Shown here one piece after another: positions 9,058-19,571 of a DNA stretch of 64,000 nt. Numbering within the stretch: position 1 is the stretch's first letter; each line of letters starts with the position of its first letter. This stretch comes from Candidatus Endomicrobium embiratermitis. Lineage in GTDB: Bacteria > Elusimicrobiota > Endomicrobiia > Endomicrobiales > Endomicrobiaceae. The notes below the pieces were generated by a model. The model was given only the letters and a program-made list of their open reading frames with translations, did no database searches and was not told the origin of the DNA. The position numbers and the translations under genes were made by a program. The stretch is taken from positions 248,001 through 312,000 of the forward strand of contig WQYI01000001.1 of NCBI GenBank assembly GCA_009781315.1. The letters are read 5' to 3'.

Positions 9058-9897
9058 TCATTTATAAAACGAGCTGGTATCAACTTGAATTTCCTTTTCT
9101 TTTAAGCTTTTTACTATAGATCGTTCTAAGTCTTTTTTATCCAATGAATATCTTGGTATAGTAATATACGACGCCCCAAGTTCAAATGGATAAGAGGCCT
9201 GGCTAACGCAACCATCCCCTCTTCTTACATCTCCATCTGAGCCATATTGTAATTCAACTTCAACCATTCCATTTATAGTACATTCAATTGTTGAGTAATC
9301 TATATCAATTATCTCAACTTCCAAGTAGGATATACCTTCTATTCTTGTATGCGTAGATAAACAGTCCAGCTCAGATAAAACACTTTCTCTTTCAGTTAAT
9401 ATATCATAAATATTCCGTTCAAGTAGTTGAATAATTCTATTTTTTGTATCTTCAATTCTATCAATAAAAGTATTAATTACCTCTATAAACTCGTATACTT
9501 TGTTATTTATTTCTTCTTTTGAAAGGGTTAGATATTCCTCTTTTCTAATATGAACATATTTTGATAAACCTCTGCTTATATACTGATTTATTTCAGAAAC
9601 ATCTTTAGACAAACTCTCATCAAAAAATTCATCAGGAAGACCACCTGATATAATATATCGTATTCTTTGCCCCCTAACTACATCTCTGTCAATATTATTC
9701 GGTTTCTCATACCATGAACATTTCATTACAAATTCATCAGGGGCTTCCCGCTCCAAAAACACGTCTAGCAACTCTCTTACCGCATATGCAAAATTTGAAA
9801 ATCTGATTTTTGAATCTAAATTTAAATTATTTATTGCCTCTTTAAACAACGCTTTTTCAAAATCAGTTTCTAAAATATTCTCTAATTTTTCAAACAT
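9058..9897 (-). CDS. Hypothetical protein, possible predicted pPIWI-associating nuclease family
   Basis: 279 residues without signal peptide or membrane segments. The N-terminal 120 residues resemble, from memory, the family annotated as predicted pPIWI-associating nuclease: an ALFKEAINNL helix, FSNFAYAVRELLDVFL, a CSWYEKP motif, RGQRIRYIISGGLPDEF and LSKYVHI. The middle is helical and charged. The C-terminus is a beta-rich part with GDGCVSQASYPFELGA. No argonaute or other defence gene is adjacent. Base composition is visibly more AT-rich than the neighbours, which hints at transfer. A profile search against that family would settle the call; otherwise it is a conserved protein of unknown function. 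Confidence 0.5.
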   Translation of the reverse strand: MFEKLENILETDFEKALFKEAINNLNLDSKIRFSNFAYAVRELLDVFLEREAPDEFVMKCSWYEKPNNIDRDVVRGQRIRYIISGGLPDEFFDESLSKDVSEINQYISRGLSKYVHIRKEEYLTLSKEEINNKVYEFIEVINTFIDRIEDTKNRIIQLLERNIYDILTERESVLSELDCLSTHTRIEGISYLEVEIIDIDYSTIECTINGMVEVELQYGSDGDVRRGDGCVSQASYPFELGASYITIPRYSLDKKDLERSIVKSLKEKEIQVDTSSFYK

Positions 9898-9951
9898 ATA
9901 TTATCCTTATCAAAGCATAATTAATATTGAAAATGTTTGTTAATTGCAATA

Positions 9952-10668
9952 TTATTTCCCGTATTTTCTGAGTTGTTTTAATGTGATTTCAAAATCTTTG
10001 GGAAGAGGTACTTCAAAAGTTTTTAACTCGTTTGTGCCTGGAAGCGTTAAGGTAAGTTCCGCGGCGTGCAGGGTAAGCCTGTCTATCAGAGGCTTTTCTT
10101 TTTCATCGTCTTTGGCTTTATAGTTGCGTTTTAGAGATGAAAGTAACAAAGGATCGGCAGAGCCGTATTCGGCGTCTATTGCCAACGGATGTCCTAAACT
10201 CCAAAAATGTATTCTTATTTGGTGACGTCTTCCGGTAAGAGGCTGAGCCTGTGCGAAAGTATAACCTCTAAAATGTTCCAAAACTTTAAAATTTGTAATT
10301 GATTCTTTTCCGTCATCGTCTATGCTTACGTTTCTGTCTTCAATAAGGATTGGTTTGTTTATAGTTCCTTCGTCTTCTTCAAGTACTCCTGAAAGCAAAA
10401 CTAAATATTTTTTACTGACCTGTGAATGTTCAAACTGCATACTCAAATGTCTGTGAGCTTCGGCATTTTTAGCAAATATCAAAACTCCGGTAGTGTCGCG
10501 GTCTATTCTGTGCACAACCCAGATTTTCCGGTTTAATTGCTTTTTTAATATCCCGACAAGAGTTTTATTTTCATAAGTATGCTGGTCGGGAATAACAATC
10601 ATTCCCGAAGGTTTATTTACTACGACTATATTGTCGTCTTGATAGATTATTTCAATTGGCAGTTGCAT
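9952..10668 (-). CDS. RluA-family 23S rRNA/tRNA pseudouridine synthase
   Basis: Converts uridine to pseudouridine in RNA. The catalytic motif HRIDRDTTGVLIFAKN contains the active-site Asp. YQDDNIVVVNKPSGM at the start and PLTGRRHQIRIHF in the middle are family signatures. At 238 residues it lacks an N-terminal S4 domain, so it is nearer to the short RluA/RluC-like forms than to RluD. The target uridine cannot be predicted. Its start overlaps the end of the Fic gene by 17 bases. Confidence 0.9.
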   Translation of the reverse strand: MQLPIEIIYQDDNIVVVNKPSGMIVIPDQHTYENKTLVGILKKQLNRKIWVVHRIDRDTTGVLIFAKNAEAHRHLSMQFEHSQVSKKYLVLLSGVLEEDEGTINKPILIEDRNVSIDDDGKESITNFKVLEHFRGYTFAQAQPLTGRRHQIRIHFWSLGHPLAIDAEYGSADPLLLSSLKRNYKAKDDEKEKPLIDRLTLHAAELTLTLPGTNELKTFEVPLPKDFEITLKQLRKYGK

Positions 10669-11467
10669 TTATATGTAATTCTCTGTTTTTAAGTTCATTT
10701 TGTTCGTTTAATAGCAAGTTTTTTAAAAATTTTATTAACGGAACGTTTGTTTTAAAAATATTCCGTTCCGCATTTTGATAATTTGCTCTTACTAAAGCAT
10801 TTCTAAAGTACCAAGAATGTTTTCCAAATGTTTCATTGCCAATATTGTATCCGAAAGAGCGTAAATATTTTATTACAAACACTGCCGTGGTTCTTGTATT
10901 GCCTTCGGCAAAAGGATATATTTGCCATAAATCGGATATAAATTCCGCAAAATGCTCTATTATTTTTTGTTTGTCCAATGGCTGATAATTAAATTTCTTT
11001 TCTTTCTGAATATTGTGTTCCAACATTTCGGCTATTATTGCGGAATTCCCGTATTCGACGGAAGCGTCTTCTAAAATATATTCTTTTTTCGAGATATTGA
11101 AATTTCTTATTTTTCCGGCAAAATCGTATATGCTTTCAAAAAGGTATTTGTGTATGGCAATAAGCTGTACGGTAGAAAGCGTAAAGGCGTTTAGAGAAAG
11201 AAGTTCGGCAATTCTTTGAGAAACCAGATCCGCTTCTTTTTCCCTTTTTTCGTCGTCAGTTTTAACGGATTTATTGTCGTAATAGTTTTGAATTTTTAAA
11301 CGGACTTCTTCAATAGACAACTCGCCGTTGATGTTTTGATTTGCAAGTTCAACAAGATATTTTGTAGGAACCAAACCGTCAACCTGCTGCAAACCTATAG
11401 CGGTTTTCCAGTTGCAACTGCGTTCTTTATAATCCGGCTCTGATTGTTTATCGTATGTTGTTTCCAT
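10652..11467 (-). CDS. Fic domain protein with catalytic His replaced by Tyr
   Basis: 271 residues, with the Fic core between about 90 and 235. Fic proteins usually AMPylate target proteins using the HPFxxGNGR/HPFxEGNTR loop. Here the loop reads YPFAEGNTR: codon TAT at 10916-10918 puts Tyr at residue 184 where the catalytic His belongs. The rest of the loop (Pro, Phe, Gly-Asn-x-Arg) is intact. The N-terminal GELSIEEVRLKI helix resembles the self-inhibitory region of such proteins. The enzyme may be inactive, or may use another chemistry. The gene overlaps the pseudouridine synthase downstream. No separate antitoxin gene is visible. Confidence 0.85.
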   Translation of the reverse strand: METTYDKQSEPDYKERSCNWKTAIGLQQVDGLVPTKYLVELANQNINGELSIEEVRLKIQNYYDNKSVKTDDEKREKEADLVSQRIAELLSLNAFTLSTVQLIAIHKYLFESIYDFAGKIRNFNISKKEYILEDASVEYGNSAIIAEMLEHNIQKEKKFNYQPLDKQKIIEHFAEFISDLWQIYPFAEGNTRTTAVFVIKYLRSFGYNIGNETFGKHSWYFRNALVRANYQNAERNIFKTNVPLIKFLKNLLLNEQNELKNRELHINATAN

Positions 11468-11480
11468 AGTTTATATTATA

Positions 11481-13481
<2,001 letters not shown>

Positions 13482-13892
13482 TTAATTTGAAGCCCTTACG
13501 GCTTTCAGCTTGTCTAAAATGCCGTTAACAAACTTGCTGGAATCTTTTGTGGAGTATTTTTTTGATATTTCGACTGCTTCGTCTATAATAACGTTTATGG
13601 GAGTAGCGGGCATATCCATAATTTCGTAAGCGGCAAGGCGTATAATGTTGCGGTCAACAGTCGCCATGCGGTCTATTTCCCAGTTTTTAGCGTATTTGGC
13701 GATAAGAGAATCTATTTCGCCGCGTTTTTCGCATACGCCTTTAAAAATTTTAAGAGCGAACTCTTTATAAGCATCGCCTTGCGGGAAATACTCGTCAAAG
13801 CAATCGTAAACCGCTTCGGCAGGCATACCGCAGTTGTCTATCGCGTATAACATTTGTAAAGAACATTCTCTCGCTTGTCTTCTCGAACTCAT
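13482..13892 (-). CDS. nusB: Transcription antitermination factor NusB
   Basis: NusB pairs with S10 (NusE) on boxA RNA in rRNA antitermination. The 136-residue protein starts RRQARECSLQMLYAID and has KNWEIDRMATVDRNIIRLAAYE and PINVIIDEAVEISKKYS, all family hallmarks. Length is normal. It precedes ligA by 3 bases. Confidence 0.96.
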   Translation of the reverse strand: MSSRRQARECSLQMLYAIDNCGMPAEAVYDCFDEYFPQGDAYKEFALKIFKGVCEKRGEIDSLIAKYAKNWEIDRMATVDRNIIRLAAYEIMDMPATPINVIIDEAVEISKKYSTKDSSKFVNGILDKLKAVRASN

Positions 13893-13959
13893 AAATTCAT
13901 AGACCCCGTTAGTATTTATTGAGACAAATTCTACTAAAAAATAAGTTTAAAACGAAAAC

Positions 13960-15093
13960 TCAATCAGTTTTCGTTTCATTTTCCATTTCCATATATGGAA
14001 ATAATATAAAAGGCTTTATGTAATAAAGCATAGGATTTATTACGCATAACGCGCCAAAATAAATAGCAAATATGAATGCATTGCTTATATTTATAAAAAG
14101 CTGCACGAAAGTAAAAACAACTAATCCCACAATAATAAGGAAACATAAGGCAGTGACAATTAGTTGACCTAGCTGGCCTAATTGCATGCGTATAAAATTA
14201 AAGCGGGTAACAATAAAACCGCAAACAGCCATTGTAAGAGAATAAATGATGAAGTAAACGCCGAGAATTATAACAATAAATGTTATGTTGTTTGTAATTA
14301 TGCCCGCGCCTATGTTGTGCGGCGGAAACAAGCGAAATTGATATAAACATAAAAATACTAAAGATGAAATAAGTCCGGCCTTGGAATAAGTACTTTTATC
14401 ATTCTTAAAAGACTCGTCTGCTTTTGGCGAAATTAAATCCGACAGATGAAATCCGACCAATAAAAAAATGAGCGCTAAATAAATCCAAGCCATATTGTTT
14501 ATTGCCAAAAGCCAAATTGTTCTGGTGAACGGTTTAGGATAAGTATTAATAGCAACGTCTTTTTTAAAAGGCAAAGCAAGACCGCCGAATTTATTTTCCG
14601 GAGAATTATTTATAGTCGATTTGTTGAAAGTTATAATGTTGCCTTTGGTATTTTTAGGCAATTTTAAATTTATTAAAGAGGCCGCGTCGGTAATCTTATA
14701 AACAATTTCATAAGTACGGGTTTCCTTTTTAGGGCGCCTCGTGAGAAGCGGGATAGAAAAAGAATCCGGGTATTTTACCGTTAAATAAGACACGTTATCC
14801 TGAATATAAACAAGTTTGTTCGCTCCGTCTCTTCTAAGTGAAATTATATCGTAACGTATCTCTTTGTTAGAACCGTTTTTGCTTTTATAAAACTTCGGGA
14901 GATCTCTGAAAGTACGTGATTTTTGCGGCGTATTTATTGTGATTGTCTCGGTTATTATCGCGTCTGATTTGTTGAGAAATTCAACCTTAACCTTAAAATT
15001 TTCAATAGATTGCAGAGGAACGTTTTTTTTCGCTGCCGCAAATGTCAGCTGCGCCGCAAACATCAAAATTAACAAAATAATCAATCTTTTCAT
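13960..15093 (-). CDS. Predicted membrane protein with DUF2207-like extracytoplasmic domain
   Basis: 377 residues. A signal peptide (residues 1 to about 20) is followed by a beta-rich extracytoplasmic domain with the DUF2207-like start (IENFKVKVEFLNKSDAIITETI). One membrane helix near residue 200 and four or five more from about 245 to 365 follow. The Gly/Cys-rich tail typical of DUF2207 proteins is absent. Function is unknown. rlmN ends 2 bases upstream, so the two are cotranscribed. Confidence 0.6.
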   Translation of the reverse strand: MKRLIILLILMFAAQLTFAAAKKNVPLQSIENFKVKVEFLNKSDAIITETITINTPQKSRTFRDLPKFYKSKNGSNKEIRYDIISLRRDGANKLVYIQDNVSYLTVKYPDSFSIPLLTRRPKKETRTYEIVYKITDAASLINLKLPKNTKGNIITFNKSTINNSPENKFGGLALPFKKDVAINTYPKPFTRTIWLLAINNMAWIYLALIFLLVGFHLSDLISPKADESFKNDKSTYSKAGLISSLVFLCLYQFRLFPPHNIGAGIITNNITFIVIILGVYFIIYSLTMAVCGFIVTRFNFIRMQLGQLGQLIVTALCFLIIVGLVVFTFVQLFINISNAFIFAIYFGALCVINPMLYYIKPFILFPYMEMENETKTD

Positions 15094-15095
15094 GT

Positions 15096-16127
15096 TTAAT
15101 ACCCCAGTTGCCCGCAGGCTGCGGAAATATCCGCGCCTTTTGCCTGCCTGATATTTGAAGTCAAACCGTTAAGTTTCAAAATATTTTTAAACTTTTGTAC
15201 GGATTCTTCTGTCGGAGTTTGGAAAGAAACGCCGTTTATAGGATTAAAAGGAATTAAGTTTGCCTGTACGTCCGGATTTATAAGTTCGTTTTGGCGCAGG
15301 AGCCTTGCAAGTTTGTGCGCGTCTGCCGTTGAATCGTTAATTCCTTTAACCAAAATATATTCTATTGTAAGACGGGAATTTGTTTTTTTAAGATAATATT
15401 TCCCCGCGTTTAAAATTTCGGAAATCGTAAACCCCAAATTGTTCGGAATAAGTTTTTTTCTTTGTTTTTCATCAACGGCGTGGAGCGAAATAGCAAGGCG
15501 GACGCCGTAATTGTCTTCCGCAAGTTTTTTTATAGCGGGAACTATCCCCACGGTTGAAACCGTTATATGCCTTTTGCCTATGCCGAACTCTTTAGTTGAC
15601 AGCAAAACTTTTAAAGCCTGTTCCAGATTATTAAAATTAAGCATTGGTTCGCCCATACCCATAAACAATACGCCGCCGATTTTTTCTTTTGTGTCGTTTT
15701 CTATCTGCAAAATCTGTTCGATTATTTCCCCTCTGCTTAAATTGCGGCAGAATTTTGTTTTTCCAGACGAACAAAACGAGCAGGAAACCGGACATCCTAT
15801 CTGGGACGATATGCAAACCGAGTTTTTTGATTTGGAAGGCAGAAAAACCGCTAAGAATTGCTTTTTGTCTATAGCCTGAAAAGTGTATCTTATTGTTCCG
15901 TCGATTATGGATTTTTCTTTTTTTATTATTTTAAGCGAACGCAAAACGAATTTTTCGTTAAGTTTTTCTCTTAAATCTTTTGCGATATTGGTAAATTGGT
16001 CGAAAGACGAGGCTTTTTTTACGTAAATCCAGTCTAAAATCTGGTTTAATCTGTAATCTTGAGTGATTACTGATTTTGCCGCATCTTTAAATTGCGCATT
16101 GGTAAGGTCAAGCAAATATTTTTTCAT
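15096..16127 (-). CDS. rlmN: 23S rRNA / tRNA adenine C2-methyltransferase RlmN
   Basis: A radical SAM enzyme that methylates A2503 of 23S rRNA and A37 of some tRNAs. The cluster motif CPVSCSFC and the preceding SSQIGC are clear. VLFMGMGEPMLNFNN binds SAM, and the C-terminal ADISAACGQLGY holds the methyl-carrying Cys. I place the start at the ATG at 16127, giving MKKYLLDLT. A longer reading frame begins at 16157, but its first residues are encoded by a dispersed repeat. Length from 16127 is 343 residues, normal. Confidence 0.95.
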   Translation of the reverse strand: MKKYLLDLTNAQFKDAAKSVITQDYRLNQILDWIYVKKASSFDQFTNIAKDLREKLNEKFVLRSLKIIKKEKSIIDGTIRYTFQAIDKKQFLAVFLPSKSKNSVCISSQIGCPVSCSFCSSGKTKFCRNLSRGEIIEQILQIENDTKEKIGGVLFMGMGEPMLNFNNLEQALKVLLSTKEFGIGKRHITVSTVGIVPAIKKLAEDNYGVRLAISLHAVDEKQRKKLIPNNLGFTISEILNAGKYYLKKTNSRLTIEYILVKGINDSTADAHKLARLLRQNELINPDVQANLIPFNPINGVSFQTPTEESVQKFKNILKLNGLTSNIRQAKGADISAACGQLGY

Positions 16128-16151
16128 ATTATAAAACCTAGTTTTTAATGG

Positions 16152-16223
16152 TGTCATTCTGAATGGAGCAACGCAGTTGCGTACAAACTGCAGACCCGTT
16201 CGCTTCGCTCAGGGTGACAGACA
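16152..16223. repeat. Dispersed palindromic repeat between lipoate ligase and rlmN
   Basis: Outer ends are TGTCATTCTGA and TCAGGGTGACA, and the inner part is ACTGCAGACCC followed by TTCGCTTCGCTC. It shares ends and core with the element at 26091-26184. Confidence 0.75.
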
Positions 16224-16240
16224 ACGACTTATGTATTATA

Positions 16241-16894
16241 TCAAAATTTTTCGTTCCATTTGGGATCAGAATATTTTTCTTTTGAGATTTGTGCTGCTTT
16301 TTGGATCTCCAACTCAGTTAGGGCTGATTCTTTTGATGTTGTATTAAGGATTTCAGCGATATTTTGTGAGAATTCCCATGAAAATTCTCTTATTGAGGTT
16401 TTTCCCAAATCCAAATGAAGAGAGCCCTGAACTATTATTTTTTTCCCTCGCCTGCGCATACACGAACCAACGATTTTTTTGTCGCCAAGTATTAAATCGT
16501 CCGAATATAAAGTCCGGACACAATAGGCATTTTTCGGGACTGTTTGTCCTATCTGAGCGAAATCACATTTGATGTCTATAAAAGACAAAGCTTTTTTTAT
16601 AGCCGAATGAATAGCTTTATACGTATCCTGCTGGCTGTAAATATGTTTCCAGTTTTCAGTATCTGCGCAAAAGCAGTAAGATAAATCGTCTTTATGGTTT
16701 ACAAGCAAGCCGCCTGTCATTCTGCGCACGGCGCTACAGTCGTTTTTTTGAAAATAACCTATGGTAGTATATTCCCCGTCCCAAAAATAAACTCTTAAAA
16801 CCGCTGTTCCGTTTTGAAGCCCGTCAAAAATGACTTCGTCTATTGCCATATTCATCGCGGCGTTTCGCGCGGTATCGTTTATGAAACGCAGCAT
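16241..16894 (-). CDS. Lipoate-protein ligase / octanoyltransferase (BPL-LplA-LipB fold)
   Basis: 217 residues that attach lipoate or octanoate to lipoyl domains. The start has NMAIDEVIFDGLQ, then RVYFWDGEYTTIGYFQ, the substrate loop RRMTGGLLVNHKDDLSYCF, and DKKIVGSCMRRRGKKIIVQGSL, with the Lys expected in the ligase active site. Ligase versus octanoyl transferase cannot be decided from this alone. Its ATG overlaps the stop of the alkyltransferase gene (TAATG). Confidence 0.85.
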   Translation of the reverse strand: MLRFINDTARNAAMNMAIDEVIFDGLQNGTAVLRVYFWDGEYTTIGYFQKNDCSAVRRMTGGLLVNHKDDLSYCFCADTENWKHIYSQQDTYKAIHSAIKKALSFIDIKCDFAQIGQTVPKNAYCVRTLYSDDLILGDKKIVGSCMRRRGKKIIVQGSLHLDLGKTSIREFSWEFSQNIAEILNTTSKESALTELEIQKAAQISKEKYSDPKWNEKF

Positions 16895-17250
16895 TATAAA
16901 AACCTTTTTTTAGGATGAATAGAAACAACCTTATTTGTTGCGTCTTTTTTAGTTTTTCTTTCAAATTCGAGCATTTTTTCTTTAAGTTTTATACCGCCTA
17001 CCGCGGAATAGCCGTGCATTTTGCCGCCGGAGCCTACTACTCTGTGACACGGGATTAACGGCGCAAAAGGGTTTGAGCGCATTGCTCCGCCGACTGCTCT
17101 TGCAGCGTTTGGAGAACCTACTTTTTTTGCGAGCTCCCCGTAACTCATAGTTTTTCCCGCAGGAATCTCAAAACAAGCCTTCCATACTTTAACGTAAAAA
17201 GGCGGATAGTTTTTCATTTTTTCAAGAATATCTTTTGGTATTTTTTTCAT
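16894..17250 (-). CDS. ogt: Methylated-DNA-protein cysteine methyltransferase (short form)
   Basis: Removes alkyl groups from O6-alkylguanine in DNA by transfer to its own Cys. The 118 residues are only the C-terminal DNA-binding and active-site domain: FEIPAGKTMSYGELAKKVGSPNAARAVG (recognition helix) and the IPCHRVVGSGG active site. The Cys is present, so it is not an alkyltransferase-like (PWHR) protein. The N-terminal domain of Ogt/Ada is absent, a common short form. Confidence 0.9.
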   Translation of the reverse strand: MKKIPKDILEKMKNYPPFYVKVWKACFEIPAGKTMSYGELAKKVGSPNAARAVGGAMRSNPFAPLIPCHRVVGSGGKMHGYSAVGGIKLKEKMLEFERKTKKDATNKVVSIHPKKRFL

Positions 17251-17261
17251 AAATATTTCCT

Positions 17262-17318
17262 ATTTATCTTTTATCTTTATTTGAACTTTACACTTTTCAC
17301 TTTGAACTTTATATTTAC
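17262..17318. repeat. ACTTT-type repeat downstream of the sensor kinase
   Basis: A low-complexity unit (TGAACTTTACACTTTTCACT and a further TGAACTTT copy) also found at 54051-54174 and 61003-61035. It spans the gap and reaches the stop region of the kinase gene. Confidence 0.55.
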
Positions 17319-19465
17319 TTGAGCGGCAGTTCAAATATAATTTTTGTTCCCTGTCCGTATTTGCTTTCATACGACATCTTGCCTCTGTGATTTTCTTCAA
17401 TCATTCTTTTGACGATATATAAGCCTATGCCCGTGCCGGATTTATATGATGATTTTGTCGTAAAAAACGGAGCAAAAACCTTCGGCTGGTTTTCATCTTT
17501 TATTCCCACTCCGTTATCCTGAATACTGAATATCGCTTTACCGTCCGAATATTCTAAATCCACTTTTATTAGCGGTTTAAACATTTGCTTTTCATCATCG
17601 TTTAAACTTTCCATTTTTTCCGTAACGGCTTCGTAAGCATTGTCTAAAATATTATACACTGATTCCGTTATCTGCGAGCGTATCGCGTATATCTTATCGT
17701 CGTCTTTGAAATCAAATTCTATAGTTAAATCTTTATGCAATTTATGTTTCAGTTTTAAAAGTTCCACCGCCATGTCGAAAATTTCGCGTAATGTAAATTC
17801 CGAAAACATATTGCCCATTTTTTCGGGTTTAGCGTAATTTAAAATACCTTTTATGACTCCGTCCGTGCGTTTGATATTTTCAGATAAAGAATCCGACATA
17901 TTAGATATAAATTCCATCGTTTTTTTCAAGTTTTCGTTTGAATTTATAAGTTCCGGATTCGATTTCATATAATCGTCAACTTCGAGTTTTAATTCCGTAG
18001 AAAGCATTGAAAACTGGTTTAACCTGTTGTTTATCTGATGGGCTACGCCTTCGGCCAGTCCTCCGATAGAAGCGAGCTTTTCTGCGGTAAAAATTTTTTC
18101 CTGCGTAGCTTTAAATTCTTCAAAAAATAAGCAATTTTCAATCGCAAGGGCGGTCTGGCGCGCAAGAGTTTCGAAAATTTTTATATCTTCTCTGTTAAAT
18201 GAGGCTTTGTCTTTTTTCGGTCCGAATATAACAAAACCTTTTGCACCGTTTTTAAAGAAAAAAGGTATTATAAACGACGGCTTAAACTGCAGATTTACGG
18301 AATTTGATATATGCATAGGCAAATCCGCGGTTACAAAAGGCTTGGCTTTGTTTTTCATAAAAACGATGAAAGGATGCGTCGCCGAGTACGGAAAAACCAT
18401 TTCCCCGTGCGTAGAAGGCCTTATGTAGGCGCATTCAAAAAGTTTTTCGGATTCATTTCCTATAAAGATCGCCACATTTTCCACGTGTACGGTTCTAATA
18501 ACAAGAATAGATAGAATTTTTAAGAGTTTATCAAGTTCATGCTCGCTTGCCATTCCGCTTGCCGCTTGTATAAGAGTGTTATGGTATTTTTTTTGATCTG
18601 CCAAAAATAAATCTTTTGTTTTATTCATAGCCGCTCTAAATATGTAAGCTCCGGCAAAAGCGAGAATAAAAGCGGTTATAGTTGAAGCAATCCAGAGATT
18701 AAAACACTTCCATACGAAATATGACGAACCCATAATAAACGCGGTTATCAGTAAAAATATAAAAATTCTCGTGACAATAATTTTTACGTCGGCAAACGAA
18801 TATCTTCCCAAAACATACACGGTTATCGCTACAAATGCAACGGCGCTTAATGAACCTATAAGATAAGCATGAATAAAGAAATAAGATAAAACCTGATCTG
18901 CCGCGACAAGAAAAAATAAAGCCAGCGCGAAACGGATTTTTGATATTTGCCGGAGTTTAAAAGCCGTCAAATCGGACGTTCTTAAATATTGCTTCAAACT
19001 TTTTGAAGCGAGAATCGTAAATATTATTAATTGCAAAGGTATAAGCAAAAACAGAGGGCTTTGTTTATGGTGAAAACCAAAATGAAACAATTTGACGGCT
19101 TCCCGATAAAACAAACCGTTGTAAAAATTTAATAATATTACCGCCGCCGCCAACAGATAAAAGAAAATAAAAAATTTCTCGGTTATTAATGTTTTTGAAT
19201 ACGCGTAAATAAATCTTAAAAGCAAAACCGCGATAAAAGCCATTCCGATAAAACTTATTTTTTCCCAGAACAGTTCATTGCCTGAACTTATGTTTAAAAA
19301 CATTCCGGACAAACCGGAAAACCACAGGCATACCGCAAGACACAAAACAGAAAAACTTATATTTGCCGCTGATTTTGATTTTCTTGTTAAAACCAAAAGA
19401 GGAACTGCCGCGGTAAAAACGGCAAAAACAAAAAACAGCGAAGCATTTAAGTTGATTGGAATCAT
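17315..19465 (-). CDS. Sensor histidine kinase with 7-helix N-terminus and GAF domain
   Basis: 716 residues. About eight membrane helices (residues 1 to 260) resemble the histidine-kinase N-terminal 7TM module. A GAF-like domain (about 295-440) ends in ARQTALAIEN. The phosphoacceptor block is LAEGVAHQINNRLNQFS (His near 478). The ATPase domain has the N box (ESVYNILDNAYEAV), DNGVGIKDE, the F box (APFFTTK) and SGTGIGLYIVKRM. No response regulator is adjacent, so it is an orphan kinase. Signal and partner are unknown. Confidence 0.9.
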   Translation of the reverse strand: MIPINLNASLFFVFAVFTAAVPLLVLTRKSKSAANISFSVLCLAVCLWFSGLSGMFLNISSGNELFWEKISFIGMAFIAVLLLRFIYAYSKTLITEKFFIFFYLLAAAVILLNFYNGLFYREAVKLFHFGFHHKQSPLFLLIPLQLIIFTILASKSLKQYLRTSDLTAFKLRQISKIRFALALFFLVAADQVLSYFFIHAYLIGSLSAVAFVAITVYVLGRYSFADVKIIVTRIFIFLLITAFIMGSSYFVWKCFNLWIASTITAFILAFAGAYIFRAAMNKTKDLFLADQKKYHNTLIQAASGMASEHELDKLLKILSILVIRTVHVENVAIFIGNESEKLFECAYIRPSTHGEMVFPYSATHPFIVFMKNKAKPFVTADLPMHISNSVNLQFKPSFIIPFFFKNGAKGFVIFGPKKDKASFNREDIKIFETLARQTALAIENCLFFEEFKATQEKIFTAEKLASIGGLAEGVAHQINNRLNQFSMLSTELKLEVDDYMKSNPELINSNENLKKTMEFISNMSDSLSENIKRTDGVIKGILNYAKPEKMGNMFSEFTLREIFDMAVELLKLKHKLHKDLTIEFDFKDDDKIYAIRSQITESVYNILDNAYEAVTEKMESLNDDEKQMFKPLIKVDLEYSDGKAIFSIQDNGVGIKDENQPKVFAPFFTTKSSYKSGTGIGLYIVKRMIEENHRGKMSYESKYGQGTKIIFELPLK

Positions 19466-19479
19466 TTGGCCCCTATTTG

Positions 19480-19571
19480 TCCATCCTGAACGAAATGAAA
19501 GATCTGCCTTTTATATTTTACGGCAGATGTTTCGACTACGGGACTTCGTCCCTCCGCTCAACGAGACAGAC
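19480..19571. repeat. Dispersed palindromic repeat directly after uvrC
   Basis: Contains CATCCTGAACGAAATGAAAG, the ATCTGCC...GGCAGAT hairpin and GGGACTTCGTCCC. It begins immediately after the uvrC stop codon (19572) and lies between uvrC and the kinase gene. Confidence 0.75.

Noticed and set aside
9058-11467. Defence or toxin-antitoxin island around the nuclease-like and Fic genes
   Set aside because: Only these two candidate genes, separated by a housekeeping pseudouridine synthase, and no other defence component or mobile element nearby.
16128-16157. Ten-residue extension of RlmN
   Set aside because: The first codons lie in a repeat; MKKYLLDLT at 16127 is the normal start.
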